From NCBI RefSeq assembly GCF_014982785.1, contig NZ_JADCKB010000004.1, positions 62,001 through 126,000 on the forward strand: a stretch of DNA of 64,000 nucleotides, in the 5' to 3' direction. The notes beneath the pieces were generated by a model. That model had not been told where the DNA came from, searched no databases, and saw only the letters and a list, made by a program, of their open reading frames with translations. This document shows, piece after piece, positions 1 through 8,061 of the stretch. How positions within the stretch are numbered: the first letter of the stretch is position 1; the number at the start of each line of letters is the position of its first letter. The stretch is from Ructibacterium gallinarum. GTDB lineage: Bacteria > Bacillota > Clostridia > Monoglobales > Monoglobaceae. The position numbers were made by a program, and so were the translations under genes.

Positions 1-350
1 ACACAAAAAACAAGGTCATATATTCTGATGTTTTTTTGCTGCATGGTGTTTTCCTGTATGTCCATAAGTGCCTCATCCATTCCGGTGGCGGGTGTTTCCT
101 CCGAATTTTGAAATACGGTATTTTGCGCTATTTGCACTGATGGAAAATACGGTGTAAGCTTTTGCGCTTCCTTCGCTGGGACTAGCTTCCATATAGGGAA
201 CAACATAAAAATGGTTACTGCTAGCCATGCAAAATATTGCCATCTGGCTGGAAAGTTTTTTACGGTCCAAGGCTTGAGTAAAATCAGCAAAAGTATAAAC
301 CCTGTGCCGACACAGCTTAATAAAAATATAGTTTTTATCATCTCGGCCAT
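1..350 (-). CDS. blaR1: BlaR1/MecR1-like M56 membrane sensor protease, N-terminal part (truncated by window edge)
   Basis: The minus-strand frame opens at ATG 350, three bases after the blaI stop, and stays open to the window edge (about 116 codons). The visible part has a first membrane segment at residues 5-23, a basic Pro-Ala-Arg-Trp linker (PARWQYFAWLAV begins near residue 35) and a second membrane segment at about 38-55. This is the usual start of antirepressor proteases of the BlaR1/MecR1 (peptidase M56) family. The zinc-protease and sensor domains lie outside the window, so the ligand is unknown. Family knowledge: on sensing a signal, usually a beta-lactam, such proteins cause cleavage of the BlaI-type repressor. 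The coupling to blaI supports the call. Many clostridial homologues are not linked to beta-lactamases, so resistance should not be assumed. Confidence 0.75.
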   Translation of the reverse strand, partial: MAEMIKTIFLLSCVGTGFILLLILLKPWTVKNFPARWQYFAWLAVTIFMLFPIWKLVPAKEAQKLTPYFPSVQIAQNTVFQNSEETPATGMDEALMDIQENTMQQKNIRIYDLVFC

Positions 351-353
351 AGG

Positions 354-722
354 CTATTTCTCTCCATCAATAATTTTTTTCAAAATCGCAATGTCGTCCT
401 GTGAAATTTCCTTATTCTGATACAGAGAAGCAACCAGAGTTCCCACTGAACCGTGATACAGTCTTGACAAAAAAGACCTGGTTTCATTCATACTATATTC
501 CTGCTCCGGAAGCACTGCATAATACAAATTTGTCTTGCCCTTTCTCTCATAGGCCACAACACCTTTGTCGCACAGCCGGGAAAGCATAGTCCCAACGGTA
601 TTGCGCACCCAATTTTTTTCTCGAACTTCGGTCAAAATTTCTCCCAGAGAAAGCGGCTTTTCTGCTTTCCAAAGCACTTTCATCAGCTCATATTCCGTTT
701 CCGTTACCATCTGCCTCGCCAT
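354..722 (-). CDS. blaI: BlaI/MecI/CopY family transcriptional repressor
   Basis: This 122-residue protein has the family length and layout. A winged-helix DNA-binding domain covers residues 1-75 (TETEYELMKVLWK, then VRNTVGTMLSRLCDKG as recognition region, and a YYAVLPEQEY wing). A C-terminal dimerisation helix contains the stretch where BlaR1-type proteases cut (VGTLVASLYQN). Such proteins bind dyads of the TACA-nn-TGTA type as dimers. Two matching dyads sit in this gene's own promoter, so autoregulation of blaI and the blaR1-like gene is the likely arrangement. The two genes are three bases apart and must be cotranscribed. No beta-lactamase or other obvious target is visible downstream within the window. 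Confidence 0.9.
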   Translation of the reverse strand: MARQMVTETEYELMKVLWKAEKPLSLGEILTEVREKNWVRNTVGTMLSRLCDKGVVAYERKGKTNLYYAVLPEQEYSMNETRSFLSRLYHGSVGTLVASLYQNKEISQDDIAILKKIIDGEK

Positions 723-787
723 GTTATCTACCTCCGTTTTTTCTACCGCTTATACTCCGACGGCTGCATGCCATCCACCAAAGCATA

Positions 788-805
788 AGACTACCACTGT
801 GGTCA
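788..805. promoter_or_regulatory. BlaI-like operator 1, over the transcription start
   Basis: The 18-bp dyad AGACTACCACTGTGGTCA resembles operator 2 and the BlaI consensus. Its centre lies 28 bp from that of operator 2. It covers the expected transcription start of blaI, so two repressor dimers could sit side by side over promoter and start site. Confidence 0.65.
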
Positions 806-810
806 TTAGT

Positions 811-839
811 ATTATAGACTAAAATTGTAGTCTTGTCAA
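811..839 (-). promoter_or_regulatory. Consensus promoter of blaI-blaR1
   Basis: On the minus strand TTGACA (839-834) and TATAAT (816-811) are separated by exactly 17 bp, a perfect sigma-A consensus. Such a strong promoter fits a gene that must be held down by a repressor. The spacer itself is one of the two operator dyads. Confidence 0.9.
816..833. promoter_or_regulatory. BlaI-like operator 2, within the promoter spacer
   Basis: The 18-bp dyad AGACTAAAATTGTAGTCT matches the BlaI/MecI pattern AGACTACAnnTGTAGTCT, with one half-site perfect. It fills the 17-bp promoter spacer and overlaps the last base of the -10 hexamer, so a bound repressor would exclude RNA polymerase. Confidence 0.75.
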
Positions 840-840
840 G

Positions 841-1033
841 ACTTTTTTAAAATTTATATTATGCTGATACGCCGTGCTCCAGAAACCATTTCCACAACCC
901 CTTCCATAAACCTTTGCTGCCCTGCAAACCATGCGTTTAAAACCGTTCTGTAAAAAACATTAGCTGCATTTTTCAGCTTTGAAATGTTCTGTCAATGTTC
1001 ATGAATTCTTTGCAAAAAATTCATGATTTTCTC
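841..1033. other. Intergenic stretch with an isolated dyad
   Basis: No open frame of note lies in this AT-rich stretch between blaI and hpf. The only structure seen is an inverted repeat at 999-1026 with 9-bp arms (TCATGAATT and AATTCATGA) just upstream of the hpf promoter. It is not followed by a T-run, so an operator is more likely than a terminator. No regulator can be named. Confidence 0.4.
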
Positions 1034-1062
1034 TTGCTATTTTTTGTAAGTTGTTATATAAT
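1034..1062 (+). promoter_or_regulatory. Promoter of hpf
   Basis: TTGCTA and TATAAT are separated by 17 bp. The start codon lies about 63 bases beyond the expected transcription start. This also argues against the longer frame beginning inside the -10 region. Confidence 0.7.
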
Positions 1063-1131
1063 GTAGACAGATTAAATGTTAGGTTCTTACCGCATTTGGT
1101 CAAACTTCAACAAACGTCAGGAGGTAAGAGT

Positions 1132-1668
1132 ATGATCTACAAGATTTTATGCAAAAAAATAGAGCTAGCGGATTCCAGCAAGGAGAAACTGCTCGGAAAA
1201 GTGCAGAAACTGAATAAGTTTTTCAGCGATGATACAGAATGTCGCATTGTCGTTTCCGAACAGCACGAACAAATGGTGGTGGAAATCACTTTTCCCTATA
1301 AAGGATTTCTGATCCGGGCTGAATCACGTGACCGCGAAATGCTTACCGCCGTGGATAATTGTTTGGCAAATATTGACCGGCAGATTCGGAAAAATAAAAC
1401 CAAATTGGCAAAACGTCTGCGTGACAGCGGCTTTGAAAACTACAATATTGATCTTGGTTCCTCAAGCATCCAGCCCGAGGAAGAAGAATTTAAAATTATT
1501 AAAGTAAAACGTCTGGGCGCAAAACCTATGATGGTAGAAGAAGCCATTTTGCAAATGAACATGCTGGGGCATGATTTCTTTGTATTTAACGATCCAGAAA
1601 CCATGGCAACCAATGTGGTTTATAAAAGAAAAGACGGCAATTATGCCTTGATTGAAACGGACAAATAA
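1132..1668 (+). CDS. hpf: Long-form ribosome hibernation promoting factor (HPF/YfiA family)
   Basis: This 178-residue protein has the two parts of the long HPF found in Gram-positives. The N-terminal S30AE/YfiA fold (residues 1-100) binds the decoding region of the 30S subunit. A C-terminal dimerisation domain (about 122-177, with KVKRLGAKPMMVEEAILQMN and GHDFFVFND motifs) joins two ribosomes into inactive 100S dimers in stationary phase. The start was chosen at the ATG seven bases after an AGGAGG site (CAGGAGGTAAGAGT-ATG). The longer frame would begin within the promoter -10 box. The gene stands alone between its own promoter and terminator. Confidence 0.95.
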   Translation: MIYKILCKKIELADSSKEKLLGKVQKLNKFFSDDTECRIVVSEQHEQMVVEITFPYKGFLIRAESRDREMLTAVDNCLANIDRQIRKNKTKLAKRLRDSGFENYNIDLGSSSIQPEEEEFKIIKVKRLGAKPMMVEEAILQMNMLGHDFFVFNDPETMATNVVYKRKDGNYALIETDK

Positions 1669-1678
1669 TCTATCTTTG

Positions 1679-1708
1679 GAGAGGCGGCAATGCTTCGCCT
1701 CTCTTTTT
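1679..1708 (+). terminator. Intrinsic terminator of hpf
   Basis: GAGAGGCG pairs perfectly with CGCCTCTC across a nine-base loop, followed by five T. It begins ten bases after the hpf stop codon. Confidence 0.9.
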
Positions 1709-1731
1709 AATTTTTAAATGAGGTGTAAATT

Positions 1732-2670
1732 ATGATTCAATTTCAGGAAGTTACTTATCAAAATTTTGGCCGCTGTGTTTCCATGAGCAATGGTAAGATT
1801 GAACTTTTGGCCACACTGGATTTTGGGCCCAGAATCATCCGATTTTCTAAAATCGGCGGAGAAAATGTTATGCTGGAGGATATTGAAAGAAAGGTAAATC
1901 AAGATCAGAATACTTCACTTTTTGCCGAAAAATTTGGTGAAGATCTTGGTGTGTGGAAAATTTATGGCGGCCATCGGCTGTGGACAAGTCCAGAGGCGCT
2001 GCCCCGCTCCTATTACCCTGATTCCCAACCGGTTTCTTACACCGCAGAAGGCTGCAGGCTGGTTTTGACTCCACCGCCTCAGCGTTGGACACAGCAACAA
2101 CATCAAATCGAAGTTGTTATGAGTGAAAATGGGTTTAAAGTGGATTTATATCATACCGTTACCAATATCGGAGCTTGGCCGCAGGAGTTCGCTCCTTGGT
2201 GCCTTTCTGTTCTGGCTCCCGGCGGTATTGAAGTCATTCCTATGCCCAACCGTCCCACCGGATTGCTTCACAATCGCAAAATAACACTCTGGGATTATGC
2301 AAAAATGAATGATCCACGGGTAACCTGGGGGGACAAATACATCTTGCTTCGGCAGGATCCGCAAAATGACAATGCCTTTAAATTCGGCATTGACAGTCAG
2401 CATGGCTGGGCCGCCTATTTCAACCATGATGATGTAATGCTGAAAAAATTTGATATTATTGAAGGCGCGGCTTATCCAGATGATGGCATGAATTTTGAAA
2501 CCTATACCAATTCTATCTTCCTGGAAATGGAATCGCTCGGCGCACTTAAAAAGACAGAACCCGGCTGCAGCATTTCTCATCATGAAAGCTGGGAATTGAT
2601 TGCCGGTCTTGCTTTTCCCGGAACCGATGAAAATGCAATCGAAACCGTGCTTCGTCCATATGTCGGATAA
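1732..2670 (+). CDS. Galactose-mutarotase-like fold protein (DUF4380-like)
   Basis: The protein has 312 residues. It begins by describing its own fold: a strand-rich N-terminus (GKIELLATLDFGPRIIRFS), then GGHRLWTSPE at about 80-89 and RYSYYPDSQPV-like strands, NIGAWPQEFAPWCLSVLAPGG near 145-165 and a C-terminal HESWEL motif. This arrangement is typical of aldose-1-epimerase-like beta-sandwich proteins, in particular those grouped as DUF4380. The substrate is unknown, and the classical catalytic His-Glu pair of GalM cannot be assigned with certainty. There is no signal peptide, so the protein is cytoplasmic. The start has a GAGGTG site five to ten bases upstream. It sits alone between the hpf terminator and a weaker hairpin. 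Confidence 0.65.
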   Translation: MIQFQEVTYQNFGRCVSMSNGKIELLATLDFGPRIIRFSKIGGENVMLEDIERKVNQDQNTSLFAEKFGEDLGVWKIYGGHRLWTSPEALPRSYYPDSQPVSYTAEGCRLVLTPPPQRWTQQQHQIEVVMSENGFKVDLYHTVTNIGAWPQEFAPWCLSVLAPGGIEVIPMPNRPTGLLHNRKITLWDYAKMNDPRVTWGDKYILLRQDPQNDNAFKFGIDSQHGWAAYFNHDDVMLKKFDIIEGAAYPDDGMNFETYTNSIFLEMESLGALKKTEPGCSISHHESWELIAGLAFPGTDENAIETVLRPYVG

Positions 2671-2679
2671 ACTACATAT

Positions 2680-2720
2680 ATGGCTTTTTCACTATGGAAA
2701 GGCCATTTATTTTATTATTT
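2680..2720 (+). terminator. Probable intrinsic terminator
   Basis: ATGGC...GCCAT with an inner TTT/AAA pairing forms a stem of about eight pairs with one mismatch. A T-rich tract (TTTATTTTATTATTTT) follows directly. It starts ten bases after the stop of the mutarotase-like gene. Confidence 0.55.
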
Positions 2721-2745
2721 TCGTTGTTTTTCACTGTTCCGGCTG

Positions 2746-2774
2746 TTGACTTTCCAAGTTTAGTCGAGTATAAT
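2746..2774 (+). promoter_or_regulatory. Promoter of the ACT-domain/DUF711 pair
   Basis: TTGACT and TATAAT with a 17-bp spacer. The leader of about 75 bases downstream holds a hairpin (2787-2817; arms AAGAATGG and CCATTCTT). Confidence 0.8.
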
Positions 2775-2857
2775 ATGTTAAAAGAAAAGAATGGCAGTAG
2801 CTTCTTATTCCATTCTTATAAAATTGCTTGTTTTATTAACATCAAAGGAGAAAAATT

Positions 2858-3127
2858 ATGCGCGCTGTTGTAACTGTTATGGGCATCGACAAACCCGGTA
2901 TTATTGCGGGAACAAGTACGCTGCTTGCAGATAATAATGTAAATATTCTAGATATTACCCAAACCATTGTTCAAAATATATTTACTATGGTAATGCTGGT
3001 AGACATCGAAAATAGTAAGCTGGAGCTTTCGGCTTTGGCTGAGGAACTCAATGCCCTGGGTAAACGCTTGGCCGTGGAAATCCGTATTCAGCATGAGGAT
3101 ATTTTTAATTCCATGCACCGTATCTAA
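2858..3127 (+). CDS. ACT-domain protein, UPF0237 family
   Basis: This is a single 89-residue ACT domain. It contains the GIDKPGIIAGTSTLLADNNVN ligand-loop motif near residues 9-28, of the kind that binds amino acids at dimer interfaces. Stand-alone proteins of this type (UPF0237) are found throughout Firmicutes next to DUF711/UPF0210 genes, as here, with 36 bases between the two. The role has not been established to my knowledge. Amino-acid sensing for the partner protein is an inference from the fold and the pairing. AAAGGAG lies seven bases before the ATG. Confidence 0.85.
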   Translation: MRAVVTVMGIDKPGIIAGTSTLLADNNVNILDITQTIVQNIFTMVMLVDIENSKLELSALAEELNALGKRLAVEIRIQHEDIFNSMHRI

Positions 3128-3163
3128 CCCTGCCCGGTATTAGTTGGAAAGGAATCTCAAATT

Positions 3164-4528
3164 ATGATAAATATCAACACCAATGAAATTGCAGAAACCA
3201 TAAAAATGATTCGGGACGAGCATCTCGATATCCGTACTATCACCATGGGAATTTCTCTGCTGGATTGTGCAGACAGCGATATTGATGCGGCCTGCCGCAA
3301 AATATATGACAAAATAACCCGGTATGCAAAAAATCTGGTAAAAACCGGCGAAGAAATTAGCAGTCGCTATGGCATTCCTATTATCAACAAACGGATTTCA
3401 GTTACCCCCATTGCCGTCATAGCAAGTGCCAGCAAAACCGATGATTGTCTTCCTTTTGCGCGGATTTTGGATAAGGCAGCATCTGAAACCGGTGTTAACT
3501 TTATCGGTGGTTATTCCGCTTTGGTACACAAAGGTTATTCCAGAGGAGACGAAAATTTGATTCGTTCTATTCCCGAGGCGCTCTGCTCTACCGAACGGGT
3601 GTGCTCTTCTGTGGGTGTAGCGACTACAAAGGCTGGCATCAATATGGATGCCGTTCGGCAAATGGGTGAAATTATTAAGGAAACTGCCCGTTTATCAGCT
3701 GACAACAATTCGATGGGCTGTGCAAAATTTGTTGTTTTTGCTAACCCGGTAGAAGACAACCCTTTCATGGCTGGTGCTTTTCACGGGATTGGCGAAGGCG
3801 ACTGTGTCATCAATGTAGGCGTCAGCGGCCCTGGAGTGGTCAAATCCGCACTGGAACGTATTCAAGGTCAGGATTTTGGTGTACTGGCCGAAACCATTAA
3901 GAAAACTGCTTTTAAAATTACCCGTATGGGACAATTAGTCGCACAGGAAGCGTCTAAAGCACTGGGTGTTCCTTTTGGTATTGTTGATCTCTCGCTGGCG
4001 CCAACTCCAGAAGTTGGTGATAGCGTTGCATATATTTTAGAAGAAATGGGACTGGAGAAATGTGGGACACATGGAACCACAGCTGCACTTGCTCTGCTGA
4101 ACGATGCGGTGAAAAAAGGCGGAGTCATGGCCTCAAGCTATGTAGGAGGACTGAGTGGTGCATTTATTCCTGTAAGCGAAGACGCAGGCATGATAGCCGC
4201 AGCAGAATGCGGAGCCCTGCATTTGGATAAACTAGAAGCAATGACCTGTGTTTGTTCCGTTGGCCTTGATATGATAGCTGTTCCCGGCGACACTCCTGCT
4301 TCCACTATATCCGCCATCATTGCAGACGAAATGGCAATTGGTGTCATCAACCAAAAAACCACCGCGGTACGCATTATCCCGGCAGCAGGAAAAAAAGTAG
4401 GCGACAGTGTGGAATTTGGTGGACTTCTGGGAGCTGCTCCAATTATGCCGGTACATTCCTACTCCAGCGAAGCCTTTATCGCCCGGGGAGGACGAATTCC
4501 GGCTCCCATTCACAGCCTCAGAAATTAA
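3164..4528 (+). CDS. DUF711/UPF0210 family protein (PFL-like fold)
   Basis: This 454-residue protein is of the UPF0210 (DUF711) family, whose fold is related to pyruvate formate-lyase-like barrels. Landmarks are [23 protein letters not shown] near residue 30, [15 protein letters not shown] near 115, GISGPGVV-type glycine loops near 215, and a C-terminal [30 protein letters not shown] signature (residues 418-449). The enzymatic activity is unknown. Its ACT-domain neighbour is the constant genomic partner, so an amino-acid-responsive function is likely but inferred. No signal peptide or membrane segment is seen. The length is normal for the family. Confidence 0.85.
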   Translation: MININTNEIAETIKMIRDEHLDIRTITMGISLLDCADSDIDAACRKIYDKITRYAKNLVKTGEEISSRYGIPIINKRISVTPIAVIASASKTDDCLPFARILDKAASETGVNFIGGYSALVHKGYSRGDENLIRSIPEALCSTERVCSSVGVATTKAGINMDAVRQMGEIIKETARLSADNNSMGCAKFVVFANPVEDNPFMAGAFHGIGEGDCVINVGVSGPGVVKSALERIQGQDFGVLAETIKKTAFKITRMGQLVAQEASKALGVPFGIVDLSLAPTPEVGDSVAYILEEMGLEKCGTHGTTAALALLNDAVKKGGVMASSYVGGLSGAFIPVSEDAGMIAAAECGALHLDKLEAMTCVCSVGLDMIAVPGDTPASTISAIIADEMAIGVINQKTTAVRIIPAAGKKVGDSVEFGGLLGAAPIMPVHSYSSEAFIARGGRIPAPIHSLRN

Positions 4529-4587
4529 TCAAAGTAAACAGACGAATACCGTATAAGTAGTGCTCTTTATATTCACTTTGTCTGACG

Positions 4588-4620
4588 CCGCCTGACTGGT
4601 TCTCCCGGCAGGCGGTTCTC
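4588..4620 (+). terminator. Weak hairpin after the DUF711 gene
   Basis: CCGCCTG and CAGGCGG form a perfect 7-bp stem with a 14-base loop that can itself pair partly. The downstream tract (TTCTCTGTAT) has few consecutive T, so termination may be inefficient or factor-dependent. Confidence 0.4.
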
Positions 4621-4696
4621 TGTATCATAAGTCCAGCTATTGATATGACTTTGATACTACAAATTACGATACTATGATTGAGAAAGGGTGAACTTT

Positions 4697-5005
4697 ATGG
4701 ATATCATGCAAGCGATCGTGGATATCGAAAACACAGTTCGGGGAATTACAGATTCAACTGCTGAACTGGAAAAGGACTATGACAAAAAAATACAGGAGGA
4801 AATTCGGCAAAAAGAGCAGGAAACCGATATCAAAGTAAAGGAAAAGCTGGAACAGCTAAAAATGCAGATGAATGCAGAACGTCAGGAAGAAATGGAGCAT
4901 TTGGAAACTGTTTATGAAAAAAAATTAGAAGCTCTTTCTAACACCTGCAAAGAACAACAGGAAACCTGGATTCATGATATGACCCAGGCAGTCATTCAGC
5001 CTTGA
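4697..5005 (+). CDS. ntpF: V-type ATPase peripheral stalk coiled-coil subunit (NtpF/subunit G-H-like)
   Basis: This 102-residue protein is almost entirely a charged helix (Lys/Glu/Gln-rich from residue 25 to 90, e.g. EEIRQKEQETDIKVKEKLEQ). That is the expected form of the small peripheral-stalk subunit that pairs with subunit E to brace the V1 head against subunit I. It opens the V-ATPase operon, the position of ntpF in Enterococcus-type clusters. The ATG was chosen because AAAGGGTG lies six bases upstream. An upstream in-frame GTG is part of that binding site. Sequence alone does not prove the role of such a simple coiled coil; operon position does most of the work. Confidence 0.75.
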   Translation: MDIMQAIVDIENTVRGITDSTAELEKDYDKKIQEEIRQKEQETDIKVKEKLEQLKMQMNAERQEEMEHLETVYEKKLEALSNTCKEQQETWIHDMTQAVIQP

Positions 5006-5024
5006 ACCAAAGGAGCGATGAAAC

Positions 5025-6089
5025 ATGATTCTTCGTGTTATGAAAAACTCAGCGCTTTCCGCAAAAATTCATGCCATGTCTGGTACTGCGCTGCATCAAA
5101 AGGATTATGACGCTTTAATGCGTCTTCATACTGTCCCCGCAGTCGCAGCTTATCTCAAGGAAAACACCCGGTATCAAAATGCGCTGAAAGACGCCGTTAC
5201 CACAACGCTTCACCGAGGAAGATTAGAACAGCTGCTGCACGCACAGATTCTAACAGATATTCTCGCCCTTTTGCACTATACGGATACAGACAGCACCTTT
5301 TTCCTAAAGGCACTTGAAATGCAGGACGGTATTGAAAAGCTCAAGGTTTTTCTCCGGCTTCTGCATATTGGACACCCGGAGCAAATTACCAAAACTGCGA
5401 CCGATTTCCCTCTAGGGAACAAACAGGTTAAAGTCGAGGATTTGGCACAGATTACAACTTTTTCTGCGCTTATGGATCTCATTAAACCAACTCCATATCA
5501 TCAGGCTCTACGTTCATTTTCCGGTGACCCGAAGCGCCAGGAACTGTTTTATCTGGAGGTTGCTCTGGACAGTTATTGGGCACAGCTTATCCATCGCTAT
5601 GCCAAAAAATATCTTTCTTCTGAGGAAGCAAAACTTGCACTCAAGCTATATGGCACCGAAGCCGACCTGAATAACCTGATTTTCCTTCTGCGATGTAAAG
5701 AACGTTTTCAGATGACACAAGAGGAGATATACGCCTGCATCATACCCATCTATTATCGTTTGACCGAGCAGATTATTACAGAAATTGTCACCTGTCCTTC
5801 CGTTAACGATGCATTTAAAATCATTCACGAAAAAACACCATATGGCTTAGCGTTTCATGAAAATGATCGGTTTCTTGAAAAACGGAAAAACGAATATATG
5901 GCACAGATGTATCGCCGAATAGGTGCATTACATCCATATTCCATACAGGCAGCTATTTCCTATGTGCATTTGCGGCGCATTGAAATTAACAATATTGTAT
6001 CCATTATCGAAGGAATCCGTTATGGACTCAAGCCTGAACAAATCAGTGAATATTTAATTGGATACAGCAAAGAAGAGGTGGAATCATGA
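5025..6089 (+). CDS. ntpC: V-type ATPase subunit C
   Basis: This 354-residue, all-helical protein has the length and repeat-like helical pattern of V-ATPase subunit C (AtpC/NtpC, subunit d of eukaryotes). That subunit is a funnel-shaped socket coupling the central shaft to the membrane ring. Recognisable stretches are SAKIHAMSG at the N-terminus, the LYGTEADLNNLIFLLRCKERF segment near residue 205-225, and HLRRIEINNIVSIIEGIRYGL at the C-terminus. The last is the typical C-subunit ending. AAAGGAG precedes the ATG. The stop overlaps the next start in an ATGA junction, indicating translational coupling with subunit I. Confidence 0.9.
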   Translation: MILRVMKNSALSAKIHAMSGTALHQKDYDALMRLHTVPAVAAYLKENTRYQNALKDAVTTTLHRGRLEQLLHAQILTDILALLHYTDTDSTFFLKALEMQDGIEKLKVFLRLLHIGHPEQITKTATDFPLGNKQVKVEDLAQITTFSALMDLIKPTPYHQALRSFSGDPKRQELFYLEVALDSYWAQLIHRYAKKYLSSEEAKLALKLYGTEADLNNLIFLLRCKERFQMTQEEIYACIIPIYYRLTEQIITEIVTCPSVNDAFKIIHEKTPYGLAFHENDRFLEKRKNEYMAQMYRRIGALHPYSIQAAISYVHLRRIEINNIVSIIEGIRYGLKPEQISEYLIGYSKEEVES

Positions 6090-7990
6090 TCTCAAAAATG
6101 AAATTCATCAATCTGGTTGGCCCAAGATCCGAATTTGAACGGATTGTCTCAGACTACATCATAGACAGTTCTATTGAATTTGAAAATCCGCTCAATGCCC
6201 TTAGAAGCGCGGAAGGGTTTTCCATGGACACCACCGCCAATCCTTATGAAGATACTCTAAAACATTTTATTGAAGTTTTGCAGTATGCGAATGTAGAATT
6301 TAAAGATGTAAAACATCATAACGAAAACCTTTCTCGAGAAGAAATGGAGCAGTTCCTGGAACATTTTAATACCCAGCTCCACACATTAAAAGAAAAAAGC
6401 GAATCACTGAAATTTGAAATTCAGCATGAAAAAGAAATTATTGATACCTTAACCCCTGTTCTTGATACCAATGTTCATTTGGAAGAACTTGCAAAGCTCA
6501 GTTATCTAAAGTATCGTTTTGGGAAACTACCACGTTCTAGCTATCAAAAATTAGGAACGTATTTAAAAAATCTTCCAGCCTATTTTTATGCTCTTACATC
6601 TGATAAAGAATTTGTATGGGGTATCTATTTCGTTTCGGAACAACACAGTGAAAAGGTAGACCGTATTTTTTCTACGCTATATTTTGAAGCCCTGCTACTG
6701 GATGGAGACGAACGTGGTACGCCGGCTCAGGTAATTGAAAGTTTGAAACAAAGCATGGAGAAAAAACAAGCAGAACTTACTGCGCTGCAAGTACGGCTGC
6801 AGGCAACTCTCAACAGTCAGAAAAATGATCTGTTGCGTGCATATGCCAATATTAAGTATCAGTATGACCTCTACAGCATCCACCGACATGCTACGGTAAG
6901 CCGCAATTCTTTCTGTTTGACTGGATGGATTGACGCAGACGAAGTTCCGGAATTATCTGCAAAAATCGAACAAGATTCCTCCTGCTCACTCATTGTAGAT
7001 GAGCCCGAAGCAGTCCATCACATTACCCCACCAACCAAACTAAAAAACTGGCGGATCTTCAAACCATTTGAAGAATTTGTCCGTATGTATGGCGTACCCA
7101 ATTACAATGAGATGGATCCAACGCCCTTCTTGGCGATTGTTTACACTCTGCTGTTTGGAATTATGTTTGGTGATGTAGGGCACGGATTATGCCTGGCTGC
7201 AATCGGCGTAGTATTGACTCTTTTGAAAAAAGGTGGTTTCTTAGGCAAACTTCTAATTCCTCTGGGCCTTTCCTCTACGGTATTTGGCTTGCTTTACGGC
7301 TCTGTTTTTGGCTTTGAAGGGGAACACGCCTTGATTCATCCCCTGTGGTTTACCCCGTTTGAAGGCAGTGAGGCCATGATGAACACTTTGCTTTACTCAG
7401 TCATTTTGGGTGTAGTGATTATTCTACTGTGTATGATCTTTAATATAGTCAATGGAGTAAGGCAAAAAAACTGGCAGAAGGTTTGGTTCTCACAGAATGG
7501 CGTTGCGGGTATGGTATTTTATGCACTGGTTCTCTTCTGTGCATTATCCATTCTCAATGGTTCCGATCATCCTTTGTCTCTTGCTGTCATACTCATCGTT
7601 GTTTCTTTAATTTTGATTTTTCTACAGGAGCCTTTGGGCAAACTGGTGGCAAAACAAAAGAATTGGATTCCAAAGGACAAGGGTGGTTTCTTCCTTGAAT
7701 CATTTTTTGAAACCTTTGAAATTGTACTCAGCTTTGTAACCAATACAGTTTCCTTCCTGCGGGTAGGTGCCTTTGCTCTTAACCATGCCGGAATGATGTC
7801 TGTGGTCGTTATGTTTATTTATCAGCTGAATTTCGGCGGTTCCATTGCCATTGCGCTGTTTGGAAATCTGCTGGTTATCGGATTGGAAGGGCTGATCGTA
7901 GGCATTCAGGTGCTGCGTCTCGGCTTTTACGAAATGTTTAGCCGCTTCTATGACGGCGGCGGCCGGGAATTTAAGCCCACCAACCAATAA
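6086..7990 (+). CDS. ntpI: V-type ATPase subunit I (membrane stator subunit a)
   Basis: This 634-residue protein has a cytoplasmic coiled-coil half (residues 1-330; long charged helices around 85-130 and 225-270) and a membrane half with about seven to eight segments. The sequence PTPFLAIVYTLLFGIMFGDVGHG (near 348-370) marks the first of them. ETFEIVLSFVTNTVSFLRVGAFALNHAGM (near 545-573) carries the conserved arginine (SFLR) facing the rotor ring and needed for ion passage. The subunit forms the two ion half-channels and anchors the peripheral stalks. Overlapping start with subunit C. Confidence 0.95.
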   Translation: MISKMKFINLVGPRSEFERIVSDYIIDSSIEFENPLNALRSAEGFSMDTTANPYEDTLKHFIEVLQYANVEFKDVKHHNENLSREEMEQFLEHFNTQLHTLKEKSESLKFEIQHEKEIIDTLTPVLDTNVHLEELAKLSYLKYRFGKLPRSSYQKLGTYLKNLPAYFYALTSDKEFVWGIYFVSEQHSEKVDRIFSTLYFEALLLDGDERGTPAQVIESLKQSMEKKQAELTALQVRLQATLNSQKNDLLRAYANIKYQYDLYSIHRHATVSRNSFCLTGWIDADEVPELSAKIEQDSSCSLIVDEPEAVHHITPPTKLKNWRIFKPFEEFVRMYGVPNYNEMDPTPFLAIVYTLLFGIMFGDVGHGLCLAAIGVVLTLLKKGGFLGKLLIPLGLSSTVFGLLYGSVFGFEGEHALIHPLWFTPFEGSEAMMNTLLYSVILGVVIILLCMIFNIVNGVRQKNWQKVWFSQNGVAGMVFYALVLFCALSILNGSDHPLSLAVILIVVSLILIFLQEPLGKLVAKQKNWIPKDKGGFFLESFFETFEIVLSFVTNTVSFLRVGAFALNHAGMMSVVVMFIYQLNFGGSIAIALFGNLLVIGLEGLIVGIQVLRLGFYEMFSRFYDGGGREFKPTNQ

Positions 7991-8061
7991 AACAACCGTT
8001 CATAAACGGATATGCTTTGTAAACTAATATAACTTATATCACATATTTTGGAGGTATTGCT

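Noticed and set aside
73-270. 65-residue frame on the minus strand at the left edge
   Set aside because: It lies in another frame over the blaR1-like gene, which continues from an ATG at 350 and shows the expected membrane segments.
4640-4680. Promoter of the V-ATPase operon from TTGATA boxes
   Set aside because: Two TTGATA hexamers exist, but no -10 box lies at an acceptable distance, so I could not place the promoter.
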